The notes under the pieces are model-generated. The model had not been told where the DNA came from. It saw only the letters and a list, made by a program, of their open reading frames with translations, and did not search any database. This document shows positions 34,741 to 46,100 of a DNA stretch of 64,000 nt, in pieces. Source of the stretch: Lyophyllum atratum (lineage: Eukaryota; Basidiomycota; Agaricomycetes; Agaricales; Lyophyllaceae). Numbering within the stretch: the stretch's first letter is position 1; each line of letters opens with the position of its first letter. Made by a program: the position numbers and the translations under genes. Where the stretch lies: contig JACGCN010000033.1 of NCBI GenBank assembly GCA_014905825.1, forward strand, positions 544,709-608,708. The letters are read 5' to 3'.

Positions 34741-35150
34741 AAAGTCGAAAGTTTAGAACCTTCTGCGGTTCTTAGTTGATGATCTGAATCACATACATCC
34801 ATGCCCGCCAGTCAGCCACCGCCGCGGACTTCGGCCCGAGAAGAACCAAAGAATTAATGCAGCCCCGTGGGCTGAACAAAAAGCAAGATCCTAGTTGCGC
34901 CCGCCGAAACACCTTACAGCGAAGTGCATAAGCCATGGGTCTATGACGGCTAGGTGTAAAATCCTAGATCGGACGGTTAGGCGTTGCCCCCCCGCGGGTC
35001 TCTAGACTAATCGGTACCCGGCTGAGTGTCGAGTCCTGGCGCATTCAGCAAAGATATTTTTTTTGTACAGTTCGATTGTATTTTCACAAATCCGAGAATC
35101 TAAGCTTCCATCATGATCACTTTTGAAAGCGACGTCCCAGCAGGGTCCAT
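34741..35150 (-). repeat. R repeat, copy R3
   Basis: Minus-oriented R copy directly 3' of RNase III copy 2. It is also the junction of the two nested inverted duplications, being shared by the RNase III arm and the WAPL-flank arm. Confidence 0.85.
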
Positions 35151-36815
35151 GGATCTGTGTGTGTAGAGTAACGTAAGTAGTAATAGGCTGTGGTATTAGA
35201 CAAGGTATGTAGTGGATTATTAAAGGTATACTGTTCATAAGGGATTGATAAAGTAGTATGTAGTAGGGTATAGTATGTAACGTAAGGGATCTATGGGGAG
35301 AGGGAGAGATCGATTGGACAGTGCTTGGACGAGCCCGCATCCGCCATCGGGAAATCCACTGTGATCATGGGGTCCACAACGAAGCGGCGTCCAATTCGGC
35401 TAGGAGTTACAGGCACTGGGGTGTGCGAAGGAAACAGATCTGAAGGAGGGACTCTATTCCTAATCTCTAGAAACGGCGCATTTGAGAGCTTCTGGCGCTT
35501 CTGGCCGCGCTCAGGAGTTGGGAAGAATGCGTCCGATGCACGGTGGCGTTTACGAGGAGATTGCCGTTGTGAATGATCACCGTTGTCGGGGAAAATAACG
35601 GCGGTAGGTACCAGGGCATCACGCCCCGGCGTAGGGAGAGGGTCGGGTCGCGGTGATGGGCTGGTGGCGCGGAGAGCAGGCGCGGGTCGATTAGTGGTGG
35701 GGAAATGGCACACTTTCACCGAGTAGGTAGTGTCCGCAATGGAAGGACCGGCGGAGGAGGAGGGACTGGCAGCGGGGTATAGAGAGGAAGAAGCGGAGGT
35801 GCCTGGAGCAGAGGAGAAACCGGAGGTCATAGCAGCGGCGAATGCAGCAGCAGCAACGAAGGATGGCGATGTAAAGGTGGACGGATCTGCTACCGCAGGG
35901 GAGGGAACGGCGGGATCAGCAGTACAGGGTGCAACAACAAGACCATCAGCGGGCGAGGACGCAGACGGGGGAAGGTGGAGAGCAGTGGCGGGCGTCGCAT
36001 GGAGGGGACGGAGCCTGAGGTTAATGGTTAGTCTCGTCATAACAGGATTTAGGACGGAAGCATACCTCGTGAACAGGTGGAACCTCTCCTCTGCTGCCGT
36101 GGCCAGTTCGAGGAACGTATCTTCAATCCAGTCATCGAGGATATCCAGTTCTCCATCGAACCACAAAACGCCTACAAGCATCTCGAAGATGTCCGCGTAT
36201 GCTTTCTGTTCCGGGCGCACATTCTTGGGCGCTAATCCGGTCTTACACATCAGCATTGTGAAAGTTGTGTTCCTACATAGTGCCCTGCACGTATGCTGTA
36301 CAAGCTTCAGGTAAAGAAAATCACAGATCCAGCAGAAATGGACCCACCCCGTAGAACAGCAAAGGGCGATCCGGAAAGAACTTGAATAGAAGGTCAGAGA
36401 TCGCGCAGGAAAGATAACCATCCCCAGCCCATTCAAACCCTCTTCGTAGTGCCTTATCCCGGACAAAAACGCGCTGAAACTGTGTTGAAGACAACGGGGC
36501 CAGCTCGCAGCTATACTGCGCCCCTAACAAGGTCTTCTGTATCGTGTGAGACAAAGCTTTCTCCAAGGCTGGGATCCAGATGATACTCGACGCGGTCTTG
36601 GTAGGCATGATGAGCGATCCAGCACTCGAGAGAGGGAAGGGCGTGAGCTGAATCTTGTGGGAGACGTGCAACGTTCAACGTTCGACGTTCAGTGCTCAGC
36701 ACTTGCTAAGGAAATATGTGGAAGTCAGGGTTGAAAACGCGCAATTCCAAATTTCAACAAGCAAGTCCAATGATCGTGACATAACGTGACTACAGATACA
36801 AAATGGTTTGGACAA
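34770..36815 (-). repeat. Right arm of inverted duplication carrying RNase III copy 2
   Basis: Reverse-complement counterpart of 30430-32688. It includes the ~180 bp upstream of the start codon, with the blocks ACGTTGAACGTTGC and AGTGCTGAGCACTTG present in both arms. Confidence 0.8.
35291..36608 (-). CDS. RNase III-domain protein with NLS-bearing disordered tail, copy 2
   Basis: Exons, complement: 36325..36608, 36066..36284, 35291..36014 (408 aa). The first two exons have exactly the same lengths as in copy 1 (284 and 219 nt). Signature FEWAGDGYL (E59, D63), second site YADIFEMLVG (D126, E129). This copy keeps the Asp that copy 1 has lost, so it is the better candidate for an active nuclease. 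Family members cleave double-stranded RNA as dimers; substrate and partner are unknown here. The tail has one ~65-residue unit with the basic clusters SPRKRHR and KRQKLS. The last ~65 residues match copy 1. A nuclear location is inferred. Confidence 0.78.
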
Positions 36816-37095
36816 GAACTTCCTTCGCAACTTTACCTGGGGACAACAGAGAGCTACAGTACAACATACTATGTTCATTCTGGGAACTCTACTCCCCTCT
36901 GCCTCAGCATACGCATGACATACTCAAACGCTGGCGCCTTGGGCTCATCTACAAACGGCATGAGCTCTACCGAAGAGTATAAAATCAAACGGGAACGGAC
37001 TCGGGGGCATGGGGTGGCCTCCTTCAGGTGGCGGATATTGCAGGCCGGTACTGCTATATGCGTTCATTAACATGCAAGGAGCACTTGAAACGCGT
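36609..37095. promoter_or_regulatory. Upstream region of RNase III copy 2 and 3' flank of the gene at 37096
   Basis: 487 bp. The part next to the start codon is duplicated upstream of RNase III copy 1 (30430-30630) and contains short palindromic blocks AGTGCTCAGCACTT and AACGTT. This may be a shared promoter. No other feature. Confidence 0.45.
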
Positions 37096-37673
37096 TTACC
37101 ATGTCGCATACACAACTGGCAACAGACGCCCGAAGATATCTCGTGCAAGCTTGGGGACACCAGACAGCGTGCCGTTTTTCGTGAGGTAATCACGAAAAAG
37201 AGCGCAAATTGCACCGGGAGGTATTTTTGACGATACCGCTCGTTCTAAGGCCCGTATCACATCGGAGGACATAAGGAGCTTCCTCATACTCTGATTTCAA
37301 CGTGATCAGACGTTGTTGCTTGCTGATATAGGCAACCACGTACATCGAGATGATGCACTTTAGTGCCTGGGAAATCCTCCAACAGTATCATTCCAATGCC
37401 CATTCGCATCAACTCTGTGCCACGTTCGGCCCAGTGCGCCCAAACTTCCTTGCCCAGCTTTTCTGGAGTGCCAACCAGTGCAGTCAGCATCTTATGGATC
37501 CTTCTCGGCTGATGGCACAACGTGGGATCGCCTAAGACCTTATCGAGCTTCTCTTGGTACCGCCAATGGTAGGTCCTTGGAGTGGAATCGGGGGCCTGGA
37601 GAGGCTTACTGGTCAGAAATTGTCAGATGTTTGGACTATTACAGCACCTCTTCGACGCATGGAAGATCTCCAT
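37096..37673 (-). CDS. Small RNase III-fold-like protein with degenerate active site, copy 2
   Basis: Exons, complement: 37648..37673, 37344..37608, 37096..37290 (161 aa, phases consistent). Length, exon pattern and two sequence blocks match the 29506-30105 gene (SSDVIRALERAVSSKIP versus SPKVMRAIEEGVSSDLP; LARDIFGRLLPVV versus LADAVFGRMVAPL). The second metal-site Glu is Gly in both. It sits just upstream of RNase III copy 2 on the same strand. Divergence from its partner is much greater than between the two RNase III genes. Function unknown; a non-catalytic dimer partner is a guess. Confidence 0.55.
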
Positions 37674-37710
37674 TAGCGGTCAGAACGCTAGCGACCAATA
37701 GTGGTTAGTG

Positions 37711-38221
37711 CTAATATGGCATGGCTCGGAAAAAGACGCACTCATTGACAACTGTTACAGCGATGCCGAGGACCGGCGCATATAGTTGGTCGACCGCGAC
37801 GAATATTCCTGTGTCGTTGCCGTCTCTCTGATATCGGTCAAGCAAGGTACAGAACGTCGGGATATCAATGATATATTCATCGGCATTGCGGTTGAGCAGG
37901 GTTACGATGACTACCCAGTCCAGGAGGGCTTTTCGTATCACCTACAAAGTGGTCAATGCATGTCCAGTCCATGTCGCATATGATGATTCAATTTTGCCTT
38001 ACCTTCACCACTTGATCGTCCAATTCACCAGCAAACCGTTTTATTTGCTCAGTTAAGGCGGCCTTGACAATCACTAAGACCGCTGCAGATAAGGAGGTGA
38101 TTGGAGTTGTGCCCTCGTCGGCCTCCGAATTCACCAGTGTTTGTAGCAGAGCATCATGTAGGTCATAGTCTTGGATAGCTTCTAGAATTCGGAGAGAGAT
38201 TAAATCGACAATGTTTTCCAT
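37711..38221 (-). CDS. Small protein of unknown function, possible further RNase III-fold relative
   Basis: Two exons, complement: 38003..38221 and 37711..37941 (149 aa). Helical, with IVDLISLRILEAIQDYDLHD at the start and AVDQLYAPVLGIAVTVV near the end. The latter loosely resembles the second RNase III motif without its acidic pair. The stop codon lies 38 bp before the start of the next gene on the same strand. The family is not recognised; the relationship rests on weak resemblance and neighbourhood. Confidence 0.4.
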
Positions 38222-39334
38222 GTCGGGGAGGAAGCAGAAGGTGGTGGTTGCTGTCTAAGAGGAAACCGAAGACGGGATATGTCAGTTCCCGATTCAGGCT
38301 GCCGATCGAGAAGCCCATGTCATAGCACGACTATGAGATAAATAATTTCTGCGCAAACAAGCCCGAACGTATCTATATCAATGTGCACCGGACAGAGATC
38401 TCAACTCTCAGCGATTGTCGACGTTAGAACGCAGTGACGGCCTCAAGTAATCGACAGCCAACAGAGACGGGAAGACGGATCCCAGAACACCATCGTGAGG
38501 CCCAGGACAACAGTGTCCGCGTCTACGAAATATAAGGCGTATCTGGTATCAAGTTTGGCCACATCAGGAGAGGCCGAAACAAGGCCGAAACATCTCTCTG
38601 CGCTGGACAATCCTCGCGTCTATACGAGCAGGAGAAGGCGCAGTGCGTGCTCGAGGCAGTGTGCTTAGGGATGGTAACCTCGAAGCAACATAGTGGCGAT
38701 GGCTCTGGGAGATTCCTGATATTGAACAGATCCGTGGACACAAGGTCAAGGGTTCGAGGCAAAAGAGGCAGGGTCCGCTTCACCACTGGCTCACTTCATA
38801 TAAGAAAATCTGCTCCGAAAACAATATATGCTCACATATTATACCTAGAGACGAAGGATCGAAACAAAGATAGGCGTCTATCTGATGATCATCTCAATTT
38901 TGATCCTTCCAGATAGCTGGCAGTGATGCAAATTTCTATAAGATTCCCAGCTATGTGATGCAGATCGAGCTGAGAGTCTCTCAAGAGAAGGTTTCGAGGG
39001 CAGGGGATCGTCGAGACTACAACGCCGTTCGAGGAGTAAAGAAAGTTGTCACGGTAACTTCAAGTCGAATAGTTTGAGCGTGTGAAAGCTGCCAGCGGTG
39101 CATGACATTGACCTTGGCATGACCCGCCCCGCCCAGGCCCCGCCTCTGGGCTGTCATCAGGTCCTCAAAATGTGAAGTTTGAATTTGAACGTTGAACAGT
39201 CTTTCGAGGCCTTGAGGAGATTTTATGACTCCTTGCATGTTCTCTCGAACTAGCTCGAACTGGTGTATTTTTTTCAGTTCCACGTGCACTCTATAAGGTT
39301 GATGCCACTATATACTTAATCTTTGATGAGCTTG
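38222..39334. other. Intergenic stretch, no gene supported
   Basis: 1.1 kb with only short frames on both strands. No RNA gene or transposon end was recognised. Confidence 0.5.
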
Positions 39335-39850
39335 ACCCGCGCTCGAGCCCGCACCCTGCTGAGACGCTGCTTCGAAGTGATCATGATGGAAGCTTAGATT
39401 CTGGGATTTGTGAAAATACAATGGAACTGTACAAAAAAAATATCTTTGCTGAATGCGCCAGGACTCGACACTCAGCCGGGTACCGATTAGTCTAGAGACC
39501 CGCGGGGGGGCAACGCCTAACCGTCCGATCTAGGATTTTACACCTAGCCGTCATAGACCCATGGCTTATGCACTTCTCTGTAAGGTGTTTCGGCGGGCGC
39601 AACTAGGATCTTGCTTTTTGTTCAGCCCACGGGGCTGCATTAATTCTTTCGTTCTTCCCGGGCCGAAGTCCGCGGCGGTGGCTGACTCGCGGGTATGGAT
39701 GTATGTCAGATCATCAACTGTAAACCGCAGAAGGTTCTAATCTTTCGACTTTCTATTATTCTGCGACAGCTACCTTCATATTGACTCGAATCACGTTGGT
39801 TACACTAGCTCTCGTGAGCTGAAACGCGCGTCCTGATCGATCGACGCGAC
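39335..39850 (+). repeat. R repeat, copy R4
   Basis: Full R copy from CCCGCACCCTGCTGAGACGC through GACCCGCGGGGGGGCAACGC to GAAACGCGCGTCCTGATCG. No RNase III gene is attached. It lies 3' of the WAPL gene, 254 bp from its stop codon, in tail-to-tail orientation. Confidence 0.85.
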
Positions 39851-40103
39851 GTGCAGATCATGTCTTTGCTATGAAAGCAGGGTTACTGAGTGAATAGTGG
39901 CCGCAGTCTGGCGAAAATCTAACACCAGGAAGCATAACCTCGATTCCCAAGGAATAGAATTATTCCCAGAACGATGCATGGGAAGCAATGTAAGCTACTA
40001 AGGTATAAATACAAGAGTGGATCATCCTCACTTGACACCAGCCACCCGGAAAACATTACCTTTCCACAGTACGAGTAAGTGAAGGGAAATTTGTAAGTAA
40101 AAA

Positions 40104-43038
40104 TCATCTCCTCAACCCCTCCAAAAACGCCACGACATCCCTTCCCACTTTACCCTCCGCCTCCGCCGCCGCACCTTCCCCACCCAGCGCCGCATAAAAC
40201 GCCACAAACTCCCTCGCATGCTCCACCAGCCGTTCCGCTGCCGCCGCCCCATCCAGTGCGTCGAGGATATATGTCTGATTCTCCGGGCTCCCGCGGATGA
40301 GCAGCCCAAAGAGAACGGCGAGGTGGCCACGCAGGAATAGCGCGTCCCCAGTGTCGGGGATTGGGTCAAGCGAAGGGCCAGGGCTTTCCGCCTTGATCTT
40401 GATCTTGCCTTTGCCATTGGTCGGAGGGATGGAACGCGGCAGGTGGCGGTGGTAGAGCCGCACGAGGATGTCAAGGGCACTGATGGAGGCTGTACTGGTG
40501 CTGCCGCATGTGCACTGTCGGATGCAGGCGCGTTTTCTAAGAGTGCAGGAGGGGTCGAGGCCTGTATATGTTATGTAAATTCAGGTTTTGGAAAGAAGGC
40601 AAGGGAAGTAGAGAATCTCACGAGTTTCGCGTAGAAGGTCTTTGGTTTCGTCAACAACCTGGACGAGGTTGGTCAACAGCCCTAGGGCGAGGCAGAGTGT
40701 GTCAAGCGCGTGTGTGGATGCGTCCTCGTTCTCTGAGGTCTCCTCGCCGTGCGGTTCTTCGTCTGCTTCCTCTTTCATCTGGGCCTTGCCCTTCCCGTTG
40801 ACTGTCCCATACTCCCCTTCCTGCTTTACAGCCACAACCCTGAGCCCACTACCCGAACCGAGGATGATCCGAAGAAGGAATACAAGCGCGCACTCAGAGT
40901 CCACGACTTTGCTACCCCAAGCCTCATCTGCGTGGGTGAAGCTCATCAGGACCCGGAGTGTCATTTCCATGCAGTTGCGCGCAGAAACTAGACGGGTAGA
41001 ATTGGTTGGACTTAGCATAGCTAAATATACACGCCCAAGGGAAAGATACGTACCTCCACCGGTCAGCTCAGCACACACACCCAAAGCCACCAAACCATGT
41101 GCTAACCATTCCTCCCTTGCTTTCACTAGTACCGTCTTATTCTCCTTCCTTACTTTCCTCCGTTTCTCTTTGGTGTCGTCAGCATCTGCATCGACAGCTT
41201 CCTCTATGCCCCATTGTCCGAGAAGGTATACATCGAGCAGCCGTAGATGGTAATATACGTTTTCGAACGCGATAATGCGGGCGGCGTCTGGCCAGGAGAG
41301 ATAGGCAGATGTGGAAGCTGGGTATAGGACAGGAGCGAGGCTAAGGCGTAGGGAAGAGAGAAGGGTGGGGAAGTGCTTTGGAGGTATCAGGGCGGGCGGG
41401 AGAGTTTGAAGGGCGTGGAGGACAAGTAGAGGGTTTGATATCTATGTGTGGAACGAATGAGGTCAGTGATGATAAGTAAGAGGTGCGACATGAGCTAACA
41501 GGTGTGTGGGCAGGAAACAAGGAGGACTTGGAGATGATAATGTCGTGGATAGTTTGAAACTAGATAGCACTTGTTAGATGCCCTAAGGAGACTTGCGCTA
41601 GGAGAATATGTACTTACCAGCACACGATCCTTTTTCCCCACCCCGGCTTTCTTGAGCTCGGTTTCGCTTTTGGTCTTGTCTTGTGACGAGGTCGTCGAAA
41701 CGAGCGAGAGGGGATCAAGCGGTGCGCTGAGTAGATTGAACAGGGTGCCCACTAGGGTTGACGAAGCCAAAAGACCCTGTCTCTGATTCGAATTAGCTTT
41801 GCTGGATTCGGCCGCTGGACTGGGTGGCGTAACGTCTGAATGCTGGGCCAAATCCATGAGTGAGGCTGGATCTCGCGAAACAAGGGCCACAAAGAATGCG
41901 AGAAGGGTGTCAAGGATCTGGGGTAATCAGGTATCAGAGTGTGAAAAAAGTACATGACTGAATTGAGACACACTTTGTCCTCGCCTTTGCCTGCTCCAGC
42001 TTCTCGGAAGACGTCCCAAGCTCTACTCAAGAAATCCGCCGCCTTAGCCTTCCGAGCGAAGTCGGCATCACATAGTTTAGTCGTTATTTCGAGAGCACTA
42101 AAACAACAGTGAGGAACAGTCACGCCACTAGGTACAAGATTAACGAACCTGGCTCTCCGAAGCCCAATCCCGACACCGGAGTCCATGCCCTCGAAAAGAT
42201 AGCCCACCTCGTCAAGGAAGCGTCTACTTTCGCCTTTACTTCTTAGCTCGGTGATACTTTTGAGAGGGTTCATCATCCCATTAGGCAACATCGCTTGGAT
42301 ACGGTGTTGCGCTTCCTGCTGTGCCTTCGCCTTACCCCTAGCGGGTTTCGTGGGAGTACCATGTGGGGTAGAGGTAGCGTCCGACCGGGTAGGAGAAAGG
42401 TTACTCGGGTAAGGGTCGTCTTCCGAATTATCAACGCCCCATCGCGAACGTAAAGACGCGTAGGATTCACGCGCCGAGTATTCGTCCTCTTCATGGTCAA
42501 GAGCGAGGGGATCAAGAGATGGGGCAGGGATAGCGACGAGGAACGAGCGAGATTTCCCGGCGTATGTGCGTGTGTTGGTTGAGAGAGGGACCGGAGGTGG
42601 TCGTATTTCTTGAACGGAGGAGGTAGATGGCTTGGGCGGTGAGGACGAAAAGATGGGAAGTGACGGAGTACGGTCGGCCAGGAGACTTGAGGTACTGTCG
42701 ATCGACGAGTCTGTCTTTGACCGAGTGAGCATGCGGCTCGCGAGCTTTGTTGGTGTGGCTTGAGGCGAAGGCTTGGGCGAAAAGGACTGAAAGATATCCG
42801 ACAGATCCTTCGCCAGTAACGGGGCTGTCGGTCTTCGTTTAGGAGTGCCATAGGTGCGCAATGGCGACGACGACAACGAGTCTTCCTCGACATCCGTCGA
42901 CGCTTGCCGTTCTTCAGGCTCCTCAGATGACTTTCTCCTCTTCCTGGGCTCTGAACCTGTATCGATCGACTGTTTCCTCTTCGCTGATAGTTTCCGACCA
43001 TAAGTTCGCGCATTGTATGTTGAGGTCGCCGGCATCAT
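40104..43038 (-). CDS. WPL1: WAPL, cohesin release factor (Wpl1/Rad61 family)
   Basis: Seven exons, complement: 42149..43038, 41974..42097, 41618..41917, 41500..41559, 41054..41441, 40622..40987, 40104..40561 (2586 nt, 861 aa, phases consistent). The disordered N-terminal ~250 residues start NARTYGRK and contain basic NLS-like clusters (EPRKRRKSS). The WAPL domain begins at SITELRSKGESRRFLDEVGYLFEGMD and continues as helical repeats through ALEITTKLCD, RAWDVF, KDLLRET and RLDPSCTLRKRACIRQC. WAPL with Pds5 opens the Smc3-Scc1 gate and removes cohesin from chromatin. MPATST at 43035 is an equally possible start. The last two exons are duplicated inverted at 33575-34375. Confidence 0.9.
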
Positions 43039-43148
43039 TCCCAACAACGCGCTCCACGCTCTGCCCGATGGTAGTAGCAACAGGAAATATAAAATACGTG
43101 ACAGCGTGACCAATCGCGTGACGCTCGTGTTCAGCACCAACACCAACC
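43039..43148. promoter_or_regulatory. Bidirectional promoter between WAPL and Bir1
   Basis: Only 110 bp separate the two divergent start codons. The stretch contains TGGTGTTGGTGTTGG-like and ACGCGATTGG-like (reverse CCAAT-type, CCAATCGCGT) sequence. Co-expression is inferred from spacing. Confidence 0.55.
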
Positions 43149-46100
43149 ATGGAATCTCTGCAGAACAGGATCGACTCGTTCTCGAAAGTCAAACGCGTCA
43201 AAAACCCTTCAAAACCCTCTTCTTCTGTCGCAATCAAGTGGCCGCACACCGCAGCTTCCAAGTTCATCGCGACACCGGAAACACTCGCCGAGGCCGGCTT
43301 CTACTTCAATCCTAGCTTCGACGATCGCGACAATGTGACTTGCTTCATGTGTGAGAAGCAGCTCTCAGACTGGGAGGTTGATGATGATCCATTTGATATA
43401 CATTGGGAAAAATGTGGGGACAACTGCTGTTGGGCAATCGTTCGATGCGGCCTAAGAGTCGATCTCGACCAGGACGGCGGGTGCGTTATCGCGTAAGTCG
43501 TGCATTCGTATCTAACCACGTATGTAGGTTTATATTCCCGGACAAGTCTCGTCTACCAGCGTCGAAACTCATGGAACGGGCCAGACTAGAGACGTTCAGT
43601 GCAGGCGACGGTTGGCTACACGATCAAGCCAAGACCCACAGCGCCAATTCTCGCAAGGTTAGTCTTCTATCATTTCCTAGTATCAAGATACTAAATCACA
43701 CATCAGATGGCCCGTGGAGGCTTCGTATTCACTCCTCAACACGTCGGGGACGATCTAGCCACCTGTCTATACTGCCATGTTGCTCTCAGTGGCTGGGACG
43801 CAGATGATGACCCCACGTAAGTTCCCACTGAATCCTCGCCAAGCCGAGTATGCTCACCACTCATCCATCAGAGAAGAGCACCGCAAACGCGCCACCAAAT
43901 CAGGACAATCCTGTCCATTTTTTGCCCTCTCGGATGCCCCAAGTAAACCCCCCTCGCGCTCCACCTCACAATCTCAACCCAATCCCGCATCCAAATCCAA
44001 AGTCTCAAAGCACCCACGATCAACATCAACCTCTGAAAACAGGGATATCGTCCTCCCCATGAAAACGCACGACGGCGACGGCGATGAAACGGACGCGCCG
44101 CCGGCCTCATCTAGCAGGCGTTCGACGACCAGGGAACGTTCGACCTCAGGCACGACCAAGGGTACTAAGGCATCAAGGAAAAGTACACGAAGTCAGTCGC
44201 GGTCGGGGCTAAAGAATGTGGCTGAGGACGAGGAAGGTGCAGGAGACGAAGAGGAGGAGCAAGAAGATATGACGGCGCCACCCGCGCGGACTGGGAAGGC
44301 CAAAGCCAAGAAGAGCACGGCTGCGAAGCCTAAAGCAAGGTCGAGATCGAAGAGTGTTGCGCCGACTGCTGCTGAGCCTTCCGATGATGAGCCGGAAGAG
44401 GAAGTGGCGAAGACCACGTCGAGGAGTAGAGGGAAGGCGAAGGCGACGGAGCCGGTGGATGAGGAAGAGGAGGTCACAGTCTTGAAGAAGTCTACCAGAG
44501 GCAAGGCGAAGGCGCGGTTAGAAGAGCCCGAGGAGGAAGAAGTAGAGGAGGTCAAGGTGTTGAAGAAGCTGACGAGGGGAAGAGCGCCGTCACGGACAGC
44601 AGAGCCTAAAGAGGAAGAAGTGCAAGACGTGAAAGCATTGAAGAAATCTACGAGAGGCAAGGCACAACCACGCGCACAAGAGGATGATCAAGATGAAGAA
44701 GGAGTAGTGGAAGTGCTGAAGAAGTCTACCCGAGGAAAACCGCCTTCACGCGGCGAAGATCCCGAAGACGCAATTCCGCGCAAGCCAAGCAGGACGAAAA
44801 AGATTAAGACGCCTGTCGAACCCGAACCCGCTCCTAGGCCGGAACCTGAGCCCGAACCCGAAGTTGAAGAGGAGGAGGAAGAGAAGAAACCGAGACCACC
44901 GTCCAGGAGCAAGGTCCCTCGCAAGCCTTCACGCTCTAAAGCCAAGGCCGTACCTGCGCCCGAAGAGAGTGTGGAGGACGAAGATAATCAACCCGAGGAT
45001 GTGGCTCCTCCGCCTGTCGTGGAGAAGAAGAAACGCGTCCCTTCGTCTTCTAAACCTAGCTCTGCTGTGACAAAAGCTAAAGCCGCCCCGCCACCGGCTA
45101 AGACGAAGGAAAGACCAAAAGCTCCGTCACCTCAGGCACAGAAGACAGAGCAGGAGGCAGAAGAGATTCCGCAGGACGACGAGGCGCCCGCTGATGAAGA
45201 TGATGAGATGGACGCCTTCGTTTCACGCCCAGGTTCCCCGCCACCAGTACCGATTCCCAAGAAGCAGCAGAAGGAGAAGGAGCCCGGCATGGAGGAGGAT
45301 GACATACAGATGGCGCCGCTGTTTGTTCCGAAAAGGGGTGCAAGTAAAACCCAGCCCGTGGCGAGGGCTCTGGATGTGGATGTCGATATGGAGGAGGTAC
45401 ATGCGAAGTATGAGGTGACAAAAAAGCCGGGGAAGGAACGGAAGCCGTCATCGACACAGGCGATCGAGAAGGAGAAGAAATCGGCGACGAAGGAGAGAGA
45501 GAAAGAGGAAGTAGTGGCGAGTGGAAAGGGGAAAAAAGCGAGCACCTTGAAGGTCGTTGAGATTTCCACCGACGAGGAGGGTGACCAGGAGGACGATGGC
45601 GGTAAAGCAACGCGGCCGAAAGCAAAGGAGCCGAAACAAGCACAAGATACTGCCCGATCGGTAGCCAAGGAGATGCCGGAGAAGACGCGTCCGCAGGTCT
45701 TGATCGAGATTACGCCGCCATCCAAGCCGGAGAAACTGAACGTTGCAGTCCCCCGCCAGCCCTCACCTCTTCCATCAGTCGTCGACGCGTCAGGAGATGT
45801 AGAGATGCACAGTGCAGAACATGAAGTCTCAGCAAAGGAAGCAGAGGCAGAACCCGTTACGCCCCATGAGGACTCGGCGCCACGGACACCACCACGTCAG
45901 GGTACCCCTACTCTCATATTGAACGGACACGCGGAGCCTGCTCCCGCCGCTGTTAAATTACCCATACCTGCACTTTCGAAGCTCCCGTTTACGCCGCTCC
46001 AGAACCTCACGGACGCGGAGCTGGACATGACGGTGGAGGAATGGATCCGGTACCAGATGGAGGTGGAGTACGATAAATTTCGGCGAGATGGTGAGAGGGA

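Noticed and set aside
37673..37711. Reading the genes at 37096-37673 and 37711-38221 as one protein
   Set aside because: A stop codon at 37711 and a separate start at 37673 with consistent phases fit two genes; the 165-aa relative at 29506 also stands alone.
32290..39850. R copies as LTRs of a retrotransposon
   Set aside because: Orientation is mixed, no gag/pol lies between same-strand copies, and no terminal TG...CA or short target duplication was seen.
44193..45725. Long minus-strand frames opposite Bir1
   Set aside because: Ser-rich complements of the Lys/Glu-rich Bir1 linker; shadows.
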